Part shown: positions 25,301 to 36,621 of the stretch, one piece after another
How positions within the stretch are numbered: position 1 is the stretch's first letter
How the letters are laid out: the number at the start of each line of letters is the position of its first letter
Source: Caenorhabditis remanei
Taxonomy: Eukaryota > Nematoda > Chromadorea > Rhabditida > Rhabditidae
DNA length: 64,000 nucleotides
Direction of reading: 5' to 3'
Assembly (NCBI RefSeq): GCF_010183535.1
Contig: NC_071333.1
Location: 15,622,587-15,686,586 of the forward strand
Program-made: the position numbers and the translations under genes
Notes under the pieces: model-generated
What the model saw: only the letters and a program-made list of their open reading frames with translations
What the model was told of the DNA's origin: nothing
Database searches by the model: none

Positions 25301-27949
25301 GGTGAGGTGGTCCTAACTTTTTTTTGCCATGTCAAAAAATGGGTAGTGTAGAAACAAGAGGGAGCCATTTTAAAAGCATAAATTTCGCCGTTCGTGAATA
25401 AGGACAAAAAGTGCATCGAGAATTGAAGCGCCCGGATTTCACATTCTCTGTACCCCCTCATTATTTGGAGCAAAATGGCGACGTTGAGAAAACTAAATCG
25501 TGGCTCTTCTTGGCAGTCAATAAACCTCGAATTGTTCAGAAAGATACATTTGGTTGACTTGCTCACAATTTTATTGATTTTCTGTCTTTCGAGTTCTATT
25601 TTGAGTTGGGAATTTATATAAATTGGTTGAACGGACGGGTAAAATTTCAAAAAAATAAATTCTTGGCCTTTTCTTTAGATCTCGAAATAGATATCTCGTT
25701 TTTTTCGCTATGAACTCAATCCACTACTCTTTTATGCTATCGCCAACTATCGGAGAGCATTTAATTATTTTTTAGAACTTTCTGGAAGCTGAAAACAAAG
25801 AACTTTTTTTTAAAACATCATCATAAACTTATTCTTTTTTAATATTACATTGTCGTTAATTTAAAACATTTTTCGAATAGTCACTAGATGCTTGCTTCAT
25901 ACATTTAAACATTGGTGGTCCGTGGACACTGACACTTCTTTTGTTCAAAAACTTCACGTTTTGCTTCCATCATGGCTTTTTAAAATGAATAAGACATGAG
26001 GTAATCTGTGGCGTGTCAAAAATGGCATGCACCCTTATATTAGTATGTATTCAACCCAGAATTCTGTATAGAAAATATTTTTAAATTCAGACAAATTAAA
26101 ATTTGTGTGAAATTAACGTCTGTAGTTGAATTACAATTATTTTTTCTTTGTGTGATTCTTATTTTTTCGTGAACAAGTCGCGAACAAAATAGATTTTTCA
26201 CTGTATTAATTTTGAAAATTATCAAATTCAGTAGACATACGTTTTTGGTTTGCGCGCTCAAACGCGAATGCGCTATGCCTTACTACGCGTTCGCTCCTCG
26301 GGAACGCACGAGAATAAGCGTTTGGAGAGGTTTTTCTCGTCATTCTTGAGCACTTGGGCACCCAAAAAATGGTTTTTTCTTAGTTTTGATCAGTTTTCTT
26401 CCCTTTCTGTCGTTTTTGTGACTTTTTTCCGGCACTTGTTCTTGTACAGGCTGAGTTCTAACCATAGAATAGCTCCAACAGTGATTATTATTGACTTGTG
26501 TTGGGAAACTAATTAGCAACAATCTAGAAAACTGTGTTTCATTGATTCTGGATTCGTTTCGGTTGTCATTTTTCAACGAGCTGGTGCGCGTGTGCAAGCA
26601 TTGTATGTAGTTTTAGCGAACTTTCTTTTTTGTGAAGTTTCAAAGTTTTGACATGTATTCTGTACGTATTGTTCATCAAGGGATTAGTATTGAGAAAATC
26701 ACAGTCCAAAAAGATTACGTAGCTAACATATGCACTGAATTTAGCTAAATATTTCTTCATCAGAGTTTTCTAGATGTTAACTGGAACAACGGTCTGTGTC
26801 ACTGTACGCATTCTGCCAGAATTTGCATGGTTGTATTCTATGCATTTTACCGCAACTGTTCTCTACGCGACCTTGCGAAGATCTTTTGTGAAGTACAAAC
26901 AACGTTTCAACTGCTTTGGCACTCTGTGGCGATGTTTCTCAGTAATTTTGATTTGAAAGTTTTGTTGATTTGTTTAATTAAATAGTTTCTGGCTCATTTT
27001 CCTTCACACTTCCAAAAAATGTGTTGTGCAAATCTTTTATCGGATTTTTCGGTGTTTTTTGAATATCATCGAAAATAAATCGGTTAGTCTTGGCTTATCT
27101 CCAATTGTAGTTTTTATTCCTGTTTGGAGCTGTATCAGTGTTCATTTTTTGTCTTCTAAATTTCAATTTTTTGTAGTTAAAAAACGGTTGAAGCTTGAGA
27201 GAACTACATTTTTTTCACAAAAACAAAAACTGAGCATATGATGATTTTTTTGTGAGGGGCCACTCTTAAAAACTCTAATTTTTCAATTTACAAACTTTTT
27301 TGAGAGAAAACTGTAACTCAAAGTTGTTTGTAGCATTTTTTTTCAGAAAAAAATTTCTGTTTAAAAAATTTTTTGTGCAAAAATTTCAAATCAATTATCA
27401 ATAAGTTATCAATAATTTGCTACGAAACAGTTTCCAAACTTTCCGATAATTCTCATTCGAAAAAAATCTGTGAGTTTCGTCTCGCGTTCCCCAGGGCACA
27501 CTTTCTCGAAACCGCGTTGGCAGTTTCTGTCTCTTCTTTTTGTACGCTCTCTCCTCCGTTTGGTCCTTCTCTGACGTGTCTTTTGCCGCAGTCTGTCGTC
27601 ACCCGCACACACTCTCGACGATCACCGCCGGTTTATATTATTCTATATGTACATAGAAATGCACTTTTTCTCTCTAAGTCTCCCACTCTCTCATGTCCTC
27701 TTTTTCCGCACCCGAACGCTTCCCTTCAACCGACAGCGGGCGAAATCGCATCCATCGATTTAATAGAAGAATAGTTTCCAACAAAGAGGAGGGATAGATA
27801 CAGTTTCCGATTGCCACGAGATGTTTCTTTCTTTTCCTACTCTTTCACTGATCGATTGATTGTTTTTCTAGTTTCTTTCTCTCCCTCTCAAGTGTCTTTT
27901 TTCAACTATTACACGTGTATTTTTCAGTGAACTCCGGGAATTCTCCAAG

Positions 27950-30900
27950 ATGTCGGACCTGTTTTCTGGCTTGACAGAAACTATCAAAAGCACCGCCAAT
28001 GCGATCACAAAAAACGAACATGTCCGGAAGTTCGCGGAGTCTATGTAAGTATTTTTCCGAAAAAAATATGGACAACGAACTATGTTTTGAGTTGAATAAT
28101 GTTCAAAACTGCACAAATAATACACCTAAACATAAAGCTCGTTGTGCAACAGATAATTATATTAATTTAATGAGCTAATCAGTGTTTGGGATGTTTTTTC
28201 ACTTTATACAATCCTTTTGCAAACCGCTGGTAGCTGCGCAATTTTTATTTCGCCAAAAAATCAATCCAAAGCGTATTTTCAAGAAAACCATAGCGATTTT
28301 TCACATACCCACAAGAAAGACTCAGGAAATTGGCTGAAATTGGAAAAAATTCATGAAAAAAGAATTGAAAGGAAAAAAAAGTCTTTGCCAGGCTCACAGA
28401 GAGAATGTGCATCGAGTGACAGACGTAATTGAACAATTGGTGCGCCTCAACGTCGGCAGAAATGCTTTGTCCTTTTCGTCTAACCATTAATTAGAGATAT
28501 TCTGAGAGGAAAAGACGGAGAGCGTGTTTCACTCCAGTTCTCGAGCATGAGATGAGAAAAATGACTCAACGCGAAGAGTTTTAATTCAAGAATAGAAACA
28601 TTTGCAAAATAACTATAAAATTGAGCCAGAAAGCATTATACGACACTCCTTAACAATAACTTTGAAAAATGAGTTATGATTCTCAACTAAGTAATCACTG
28701 GGGCATTTGTTCGACAATATTCCACTAAAAACTTATGAAATCAAGTTGCTCATCAATCACGGACGAACAATTACCGTAAATACTGTATTATAACGGCATG
28801 CCGTTATATTTTTCAACCAGCTCCCAGAGAAATTTTGTGGTTTCAGAAACTTATTAAAATTTACCGGAAAAACTTTTTTTGGGAGTTCTATCGGCTGATC
28901 AAGAAGTTTCTAATCACGCTGCTTATAATCAGAACCAAAAAAAGACACCGGGATGATCACATTCATGAATTCTGAGTATAGATGGGGTGCCGTTATAATA
29001 CAGGTGCCGTTCTATTACAGGTGCCGTTATAATACAGTAATTACGGTATTATCAAAACCTAATTGACCCTTCAAAACCATCACAGTTTTCCCAGTTCGAC
29101 TACTGACCAACAACAAAATTAGAAAGTAAATTCGTCAAATACAACAAACGAAACACTTTTCCAGGAACGATGCGATCATGAACTACCCGAAAGCTCAAAT
29201 GGATGTCCGCGAAGCCACCAACGAGGACCCATGGGGACCAACAGGGCCACAAATGAAGAAGATAGCTGAATACACTAGATCGTAAGCTTTCTATTAAACT
29301 TAAAAGTTTCTTTACCGATAATCAGACAACTCGATGTTAGTCTAATTAAACAACCGAAATCTAATTAGACAGAATAACAATCTAAATACAATCTAGTTAG
29401 ATTAGCTCGTTTTTAAAGTCTAAATAGACAGTTTTGAAGTCTAATTAGACAGGTAAGTCTATTTATATTGTATGTTAGTTGGATTAGACAAAATTGTAGT
29501 CTAATTAGACAAAATGCTAGTCTAATTAGACTGTGGGCCAATCTAACTGGGTCGCGTTAGTCTCTAAATTTACTTGAATTAGATTAATATCGAGTTGTCT
29601 GAGTATATCGGATCGACGAGTCAATTTTGTGAGATCGAACTTGATACATCACGAAATCCCAATCAGTCAATAAGAAAATCTTGATTTTCAGAAGATACAT
29701 GGAGGACTTCTACAACGTCTACACTCCACTCTTCGCGAGAATGCTCGAAAACAACAAGGATGCTTGGAGACGAGTTTACAAGGTAAACTCTAAGTCCAGG
29801 AAAGAAAAAAGTGAAAATACTGAGAGCCGAATGGCAAAAAACGCAAAAATCGATTATCCCGACTTCATTCTCGTTGTCACGGGCCTGGGAACTTACCTCA
29901 GGCAGGCGTTGAGAGCTAGAAACATTTTCAACATTTGGCTGAGCAAGTTTTGAGGGAGTTCGGTTTTTGGCTTGATTGCTCAGACTGGTAAAACTTATCA
30001 GCTTCCCGTATATGAAGCAAATTCTGTAATCAAGCGAAACTAGTGACGTCGGTGACTTGGCTCTAGACTTTTTGTGATTTTTGACGGAATACCTTCTTCC
30101 AAAATGGACGGACTTAAAAATATCAGAGAAGATGGCCAATTTCATTTCAAATATGCGAATCTAGAGTGATTTCTCATCAGCGCTCCAAAAACGAGCCCAC
30201 TAAAACCATAATTGCCTATAACTGAGCCATTGGCCCTACAAATACAGCAACGCGCACTAAAAGTAACAAATTCATTCCGCAGAATTAAGTACTAAGAAAT
30301 AAATCGTTAAAATGTTCACAAAAACAATTCAAAATTGGAATTGACAGAGTCTCATCCTACTCGACTACTTGCTTAAGAACGGCAGCGAGCGTTTCGTGCA
30401 GGAAGCGCGTGAGAAGACGTACGAGCTCAGACGTCTGGAGAGCTACAAGTATATCGATGAGAAAGGGAAAGATCAAGGCATCAACAGTAAGTTTTTATTG
30501 ATTTTGTTAGGGGATCAGAGTAAAAAAAAAAAGAAGAGAAATCACCCATTTAGTTTGTTTTTACTGTTGCTTTTTGAATAAACGTCATCATTTTCCAGTC
30601 CGCCACCGTGTCAAGCAGATTCTGGAGTTGTTGAATGATGACGACTTGCTCCAGGCCGAGAGAAAAAAAGCAAACTCGGATGACAAGTCAAAGTACAAGG
30701 GCTATGATAAATACGACATCAATAACTCCGGGATGAAATCGTCTTCTTCCTCCAACTTCGACAATAACTGGGATCGAGGAGGATCGTCTTCATCGTCGAC
30801 GAACAAGAAATGGGAGGACGATTTCAAAAGTAAGGAAGTTAGCAACTTCTCCTTCAGATCTTCAACCAACAACCGCTCGCCATCACCAGAACTTGGATTC

Positions 30901-32595
30901 GTTGATGAGGTGAAGATAGAAAACGCGAAGAATCGTTGAATATAAAGAAGATTTCAGAAAAAGCAGAAGGAGGTTGAGGACGACGGGTTCGGTGACTTTG
31001 TGAGCTCCCGCTCTTCCAACCCGGCGGCAAAGTCCCGGTCCACTCCAAACCCGCCGAAGTCATTCTTCGATAGCTCGGTCCCTGCGATCCCACCACCATC
31101 TGCTGCCAACTATGTTGCTCCGCCGCTCTCTCCAAGTAAACTTGGCTTCAAACCTTTTGTTTTGCATGAAAAACTCACTCGAGTTAGAGCACGTTGCTTT
31201 TCTAACCCAAAAACTATTTTTATCTAGTTTGCTTCCCATTGAAAAAATGTTACGAAATAGTGAATCAAAGAACCGTCAACCTAGGTCAACTAAACCGTGC
31301 GACGGAGAGTGTTATCGTGGCCTCATTGGGTGTCTGTCTTTGTGGCCGCGTGGCCTAATGGATAAGGCACCAGACTTCGAATCTGGGGATTGCAGGTTCG
31401 AGTCCTGCCGTGGTCGAAATTTTTTTGCATTTTTTTTGCATGCTTTAATAATATTTAAACTAGTGTTTAAACGAACCTCATTGTGTTTTTTTCAGTCGCT
31501 AACAAGAAAACGAGCAATGTCGACCTGCTCTTCGATCTTGATGCACCCGCTCCATCCGCTTCTGCAACAACAACAAGCGGATCTGTTGACTTGTTCTCGA
31601 ACATGGTAAGAAGCAAACTGAAGCTAAACTGAAGCTCATAAACAGTTTTCTGCAAAAATTCTATCGATTTTGTCTAAATCACTGATGTAGCGCAGCGCTG
31701 TTTCTCTGATAGTGAGTTGAGTATTAAAAATTATTTTTCAGTCATTTCCTGTGACGAACGCTCCTGTTCCAAGCGTCCCAGCAGCAAGCGCAGATAGTTT
31801 GTTCGATTTCGGAGCTCCACCAGTGGTAAGGGATATTTTGAAATATAAATTCTTCCTAGACTTTTCTCAATATGTGAAACAGTAGTCAAATTTGCTTTAT
31901 ATACAACAAACATTTTCATTATTGCAGGCTCAACAACCTGTCTCTCAGATGGTTGCTCCAATCGCTCCGAAGACCACCAATTCAGTGGGAGCAATTGGTT
32001 TCAGTGGATTTGACTTCACATCCGCAGTTACAACTTCTTCGATTCCACCTTTTGCCTCACTTCAGGCAATGACCGGACAACAGCAGCAGCCAACTCAAGC
32101 TGCAAATCAGATCAATCTGGGAGGACCAGCGCCAAAGGTAATTTTTGATTTGAAAGTTTTGATAAAAGAGTCAAAAACTAGGCAATATCAGAAAAGTTGA
32201 AAATAATGAGAAAGACGGCACATATTTTCTTCGTTTTTGTTATATTATATTCTTGCTATATTTCATAACAGTGATATTGATAATTTAGTGAATTTATAGC
32301 AAGAATATATGAAAAACTGTGATAATCCGGGTTGAAACAAAAATTCTGCGTCTCTCGTCAATAATCTCTTCTTTGCGGTGGAACGCACTTTTTATGAAAA
32401 AACTTGCTTTATATGTTACGCTCAGAAAAATCAGGAAACCGTTAATCCGGAAAATCTCAAGCTTAATTTACATAATTACAGGTCGGCAACTCCTTCGCAG
32501 GCCTCGACCAATTCATGGGACTCTCGCTCGGATCCACCAACTCCAACGCTCCAAAAGCTAAGACACTCAACCAGATGAAAGGAGGCCCCCAATAA
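27950..32595 (+). CDS. epn-1: Epsin/epsinR-like ENTH-domain clathrin adaptor
   Basis: Ten exons: 27950-28044, 29165-29281, 29692-29782, 30348-30486, 30599-30909, 30958-31135, 31496-31605, 31742-31825, 31928-32137 and 32482-32595. All phases agree and give 482 residues. Residues about 15-165 form an ENTH domain with the family signatures REATNEDPWGPTG, RRVYK, NGSERFVQEAR and DEKGKDQGIN. Known ENTH proteins bind membrane phosphoinositides and help form clathrin coats. The tail is Ser/Asn-rich with DDGFGDF and a clathrin-box-like LLFDLD. There are no UIM or NPF motifs, so it resembles epsinR/CLINT1 more than classical epsin. AATAAA is at 32885. The symbol follows the C. elegans gene that I believe is the orthologue. 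Introns 1 and 2 contain foldback elements and intron 6 a tRNA. Confidence 0.93.
28773..29047. mobile_element. Foldback MITE in epn-1 intron 1
   Basis: The ends ACCGTAAATACTGTATTATAA and its near-perfect inverted complement (TTATAATACAGTAATTACGGT) bracket 275 bp. The GTGCCGTTATAATACAG segment is also repeated directly near the right end. ATT flanks both ends and could be a target duplication. There is no coding frame. Confidence 0.72.
29323..29601. mobile_element. Foldback MITE in epn-1 intron 2
   Basis: The terminal inverted repeats CAGACAACTCGAT and ATCGAGTTGTCTG enclose 279 bp of DNA full of GTCTAATTAGAC palindromes (at least six related copies). It sits within an intron and leaves the flanking exons untouched. 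Confidence 0.75.
31344..31416 (+). tRNA. tRNA-Arg (anticodon TCG)
   Basis: A 73-nt cloverleaf can be drawn. The acceptor GGCCGCG pairs with CGTGGTC (two G-U pairs), the D-stem is GCCT/AGGC, the anticodon stem is CCAGA/TCTGG with loop CTTCGAA, and the T-arm is GCAGG/CCTGC around TTCGAGT. The anticodon TCG reads CGA (Arg). The A box TGGCCTAATGG and B box GGTTCGAGTCC are intact, and a T-run follows at 31421. No intron is present. It lies in sense orientation in epn-1 intron 6 (31136-31495). Confidence 0.96.
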
Positions 32596-32627
32596 ATTTA
32601 CCCACATCGATAATTATTTTAACAAGT

Positions 32628-32810
32628 CATTCCCGCTTCTCACATTTCTATAGCCCCAGTTCTTTTTAAATTATATCATATAGCCGCAGTGCCTTTTGTC
32701 CAGTCTGTGTTATCTTTTTAATGTGAACCCACATTCATCATCACCCCAGTTCTTTTCTTATAATCTTTTCACTTTGTGATACTTTTTCACCAAACAATTT
32801 TGAGTATAGT
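32628..32810 (+). repeat. epn-1 3'UTR segment, first copy of a duplicated pair
   Basis: This part of the epn-1 3'UTR (AGTCTGTGTTAT, ATGTGAACCCACATTCATCATCACC, TTTGTGATACTT) is matched in order by 35738-35925 (AGTCTGTGTTAT, ATGTGAAACTACATTCAGCATCACC, GATGTGATACTT). The two copies flank the kinase pseudogene. Confidence 0.7.
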
Positions 32811-33245
32811 TTTATTCGGTATTTTTTTTGTCATCAAACAATTTTCCAGCCTTTTTGTTGTATGAACATTTTATTCTGTGATTTAATAAAAAATTGGGTT
32901 CCGGAATGAGTCGAATGATAAACATGTTTTGTTGAAAAACGAAGCAATGGTTTACAATTGAGCATCATAGTCAATGTAACAGAGTTGCGCGGAAATAAGT
33001 CTTTCGACTTCCAGCTCCGGTTATAAGAACTATTCTTCCAACTTCCGTTTCAGAAAAAAACGGAGACAAAAAAGGAAACTTCCACAAAGTTTTCGAAAAG
33101 AAATTGATTAAGGATCAGCTAGTATTTGTCAAAAGCTTATTGAAGCCAAACCCAGTTAGAACTACCGCTCGTGGGGCACTGAATAACATTTGGTTTGAAG
33201 GTGGAGTGAGAGGCGATGTTGCAGATCTTTTCGAAATGTTCCAGG

Positions 33246-35528
33246 CAGAGCTGTGCGGAAGTAAAATTTTCAAAAAAGGAAGAAGGAAGAAGGAAGAAGG
33301 AATAACATTTTCAAAAAGGAAGAAGGAAGAAGGAAGAAGGAACGAAAATTTTCAAAAAGGAAGAAGGAAGAAGGAAGAAGGAAGGGAAAAAAGCCCGGAA
33401 GAAGGAAGAAGGAAGGAAGAAGGAAGGAAGAAGGAAGGGCAGAAGTCGGAAATAATTTTTTCAAAACGGATGTCGAAATTTGTCAGCTTGTTTAGGAACA
33501 TTTTTTATTATATTTTTAATTTCAACAGGGTAATAAAAACAAAGAAATGAACGACAAAGAAAACAACAAAATTGGGAAAAAAACGAGACTAAATATCCCC
33601 AAAGATTTTCAAATTGGCGGAACAGAATGTCAGTTGGTCCAGCGTCTCCGGCTTTAAACTGCTTCTTTTTGGAGTGCACACAAGACCACTCAAACTGAAT
33701 AATCTTTCAGATTCTGATGATGTTGATGGAATCGATAAGTACTTGTGAGCCAGTTTTTTTAGTTCTGGAAGGTCCGTTTTCGATCTCCAATAGTCGTATG
33801 GGTCAGATGTAGATATTGGCGGTGTCCGCAGGTATTCGTCCAATTCCTGTAAAAAGGATTTACGCTTATTCCTCTAGAATAAAAAATACTTCTTGAAGGG
33901 AATCATGCTTTTTTGGAGCTTCTTCTATTGGGCAGTTATCCATTAAAAACTGGTTGAAAAGGGATGTCGGTTTTTCGACGATTTCAGGAATTGATTGATC
34001 TGCAAAATCATCGGAGACTATATTCTGGGAATCCGATCGCAGAATTCTGAGAATGTGATCCTGAAAATCAAAGTTAATCCCATGAAAAAATCCGTGTGGC
34101 TTACTTTGTGGGAGTTTGTAAAATAGCTATCCTTGAATCGTGGGTCACAGAAAGTTGCCGTTCTCAAAATAGTATTCGAATGATATGATTCAGTCCTTTC
34201 TTCCAGAAGTGTGATAAATTTTTGAACGTGGATAGATCTTGTCTCAGATGTATCGCCATTAAGAGAACGCTGCATTTTATGTATCATAACCCGAAGAGAC
34301 GGAATCACTACCGAAAGTGGCGCATAAAATCTACTTTGAATGCTTTTCGTAGTATCAGCTGCTGTTTTCAAAATTTCCAAGAGTTCGGTAATTTTATCCC
34401 ATTCATCGAGAGAAATTTCAGGAAAGTTTCCAGTTCAGGCAGCATAGTCTCCGAGTAGTACTTTCTGCTTTTAAGTCTTCAAATAAAATTTATAGCAATT
34501 TTCGAAATTATAACAACTCACTTAAATCTTGGAGCTACTGTTTTCATTAAACGAATAAAACCTTCTTTTTCAACGGTTCTCAATGGCATCACGTCTACCG
34601 CAATCATTTTGATAATTTCTTCTTCGATTTCTTTGGTTTTTACACCAGTTTCTGTCCATTTCGTAAGCTGATTATCTAGGCTCACTGAAGAAGAAGAGGC
34701 CTGAAAACATAGTTTTAATTTGTTCCGTAAGATTAACCAACTTTGCAGACAGTTCTGGAAACCGGTTCAAATGGAATAGTCGATTGTAGCCTTTCGCTTT
34801 CTAATTCGTCCAATTTTCTTCGCTTGCTGGCCGATTCCTCATCATTCAGCTGAAATTTATAGTACACTTATGCAAAAAGTAGAATAATCAATATAACTAA
34901 TACCTTTTTTAATTCATTCGAATGAAACTTGGCTAAATGGTATTTCAAACTATTTGTTCCAGCTGATGTTGAGAACTTAATTACTTTATGACACACGACA
35001 CATTCTGCGCAGTTGCTTCTTCTTTTAAAAAACTCATCGTATTTTGATTTAGAAAGTTTTGCCGACATCAGTATACGTTGATTATTTGTGAATTTGCTGA
35101 CAAATTACGGAAAACTGCTGACAAATTACGGAAAACTGCTGAAAAAACACAAAAATTGGCTGAAAAAACCGAAAAATTGGCCGAAAAAACCAAAAAATTG
35201 TCTGAAAAAACCGAAAAATTGGCTGAAAATTTTGAAAAAAAAATAGCGCTAAACAACACGCGTCGGAGCATCGTTAATATATCGGAGCATTGTAAATTGG
35301 TGGCGATTCAAAAATTAGTATTTAAAATTTCAAATATATTACGAACGATGGAAGTGAAATTTTCAAAAAGGAAGAAGGAAGAAGGAATAAAATTTCAAAA
35401 AAGGAAGAAGGAAGAAGGAAGAAGGAATAAAATTTCAAAAAAGGAAGAAGGAAGAAGGAAGAAGGAAGTGAAAAAATGCCCGGAAGAAGGAAGAAGGAAG
35501 AAGGAAGAAGGAATTCCGCACAGCTCTG
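33246..35528 (-). mobile_element. hAT-family DNA transposon (2283 bp)
   Basis: The terminal inverted repeats CAGAGCTGTGCGGAA and TTCCGCACAGCTCTG are flanked by an exact 8-bp duplication, gttccagg (33238-33245 and 35529-35536). A transposase gene lies inside on the minus strand. Both subterminal regions (33275-33450 and 35358-35513) are GGAAGAA tandem repeats on the same strand, although the ends themselves are inverted. The insertion falls on an exon/intron junction of a kinase pseudogene. Confidence 0.93.
33589..35068 (-). pseudogene. Decayed hAT transposase
   Basis: The start at 35068 opens a BED-type zinc finger (C-x2-C ... H-x4-H within about the first 50 residues). Spliced segments follow down to a C-terminal hAT dimerisation domain (about 33843-33591; SSESERLFSLSG is the family signature), stop TAG at 33589. 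Two faults are visible. Near 34420 the frame jumps by one base between the ETFL and SLDEW parts. The segment before this joins the N-terminal region directly to a region that normally lies some 200 or more residues further on, so most of the RNase H-like core seems deleted. It is therefore probably inactive. Confidence 0.8.
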
Positions 35529-35737
35529 GTTCCAGGTATGTTGAGCTGTCTTGAGTACTTTGCAAACTACGTCCTTGATATTTCAGAATCCTCTTCATTC
35601 CCGCATGTTCCGTTACAACAACGACCTTGGCAATCTCTTCAGCCCTTTCCCAACAAGATCAAAAAAAATTTCCTTTTGTCGTCAACACATCAGCAAATAG
35701 CGTCACCCTCTGAACGAATTTTAAAAATCACATTTGA

Positions 35738-35925
35738 ACATTCCCCCTTCCGACATTTCTCTAAGCCCAGTAATTTTCCTGTTAGTAAACATATTCGCAG
35801 CGTCGTTTTTCACTAGTCTGTGTTATTCTTCTGATGTGAAACTACATTCAGCATCACCTCCGTTTTTTCTTCCGATATTTTTGATGTGATACTTCTTCCT
35901 TGTTCAATTTAAGATATTTGTGATA
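35738..35925 (+). repeat. Second copy of the epn-1 3'UTR segment
   Basis: It matches 32628-32810 in motif order (CATTTCT...AGCCCAGT, AGTCTGTGTTAT, CATTCAGCATCACC, GTGATACTT) and follows the stop of the kinase pseudogene. A run of AATAAAA near 35925 could be a poly(A) signal. Confidence 0.65.
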
Positions 35926-36379
35926 AAATAAAACATTGAGTTTTAAAATGGGTGTCAAATCTACGAAAAAATAAGAATTATCTCCTATCACCATTTTGAG
36001 AATTAGACTTCTTTTGATTTTGACTTCTCGTAATCAATAACTTACCAAGTTTCCAGACACTTTAACTTTTATTTCAAATCTTTCTGATTGCTTGAACTTG
36101 CTGAGTATAATCAATCATCGCCCGTTTGAAATGAAAGACACTGTGCACAATACTGATCCCAGGTAAACCTTGGTCCTGTAAAGGAATTACTTGAATTTTT
36201 ATCAACTTCTGCTAGAATCAGATTCCAACGAACACTCAAACAAAACACAACAGAGTTCAAAAGAATAAAATACTTTTCGATTTGATCTTTTGAACTGTAT
36301 CTCAATAAACTGACACTTTTCTCTTTTTATAGACTTCCTCAGAATCAATAAAATGATGACTTTTTATGTTGTTTACTAC

Positions 36380-36387
36380 TATAAATA
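36380..36387 (+). promoter_or_regulatory. TATA box of the secreted peptide gene
   Basis: The sequence TATAAATA ends 33 bp before the ATG at 36421, so the 5' leader would be only a few bases if transcription starts at the usual distance. Confidence 0.45.
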
Positions 36388-36420
36388 CTTCTGACTTTCA
36401 ATGGTGATACTCATCAAGAG

Positions 36421-36621
36421 ATGATGATTTTATTCACTCTTTTTTGTCTTGTGAGCATTACTCACTTTGCGAATGCAAATCCGGCGAAAACTGCAGTATG
36501 TATGGCTCCAGTTGCTGCTGGACCAACTCTATGTTTTGCAGAGGACGTATATTTGTTCTGCCCGAATGGATACCGATGTGTTAAGGGAAACTATTATTTG
36601 CTCTGCTGCAAACACGTATAA
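36421..36621 (+). CDS. Small secreted cysteine-rich peptide
   Basis: This is a single-exon frame of 66 residues. Residues 1-19 are a good signal peptide (MMILFTLFCLVSITHFANA). The mature part of about 47 residues has six cysteines, in the order VC, LC, FCPNGYRC and a C-terminal CC. This suggests a disulfide-knotted extracellular peptide, perhaps an immune or signalling effector; the family is not recognised. A TATA box lies at 36380 and a poly(A) signal AATAAA at 36638, which makes a compact complete unit. A second ATG (codon 2) could also be used. Confidence 0.75.
   Translation: MMILFTLFCLVSITHFANANPAKTAVCMAPVAAGPTLCFAEDVYLFCPNGYRCVKGNYYLLCCKHV

Larger units (their letters stand above)
18676..27949. 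other. Long region without a supported gene
   Basis: It should contain the missing 5' exon(s) of the minus-strand gene, but none can be named with confidence. Foldback DNA lies at 23910-24172 with a related fragment at 25190-25300. A TATA-like site is at 22156. Pyrimidine-rich DNA at 27480-27930 is probably the upstream region of the ENTH gene. The longest frames (21541-22047 plus, 25117-25650 minus) lack splice or family support. Confidence 0.4.
33005..35700 (+). pseudogene. 3' fragment of a CDK-like kinase gene, split by a hAT element
   Basis: The segment 33040-33245 encodes NGDKKGNFHKVFEK and, further on, ALNNIWFEGGVRGDVADLFE. It aligns with the end of the kinase at 42519-44261 (NGTFHKVFEPRL, ALNHEWFKSGVRGNVKDLLE). 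Homology continues upstream to about 33005 through a frameshift, and the intron equivalent to 43970-44017 is nearly lost. A hAT transposon (33246-35528) sits at the exon end. Beyond it, after intron 35536-35586, a last exon 35587-35700 (NPLHSRMF..., stop TAG) matches the kinase's final exon (NPCRSRIF...). No kinase catalytic part lies upstream, only the end of epn-1. It is a truncated, non-functional duplicate. Confidence 0.82.

Noticed and set aside
25117..25650. 177-residue minus-strand frame
   Set aside because: It overlaps repeat DNA related to 23910-24172 and shows no family signature or splice context; length alone is weak evidence in this region.
31112..31609. 165-residue plus-strand frame
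   Set aside because: It runs through epn-1 exon 6, the intron with the tRNA and exon 7 in the wrong frame.
33275..33464. GGAAGAA repeat frame as a Lys/Glu-rich protein
   Set aside because: It is the subterminal simple repeat of the hAT transposon.
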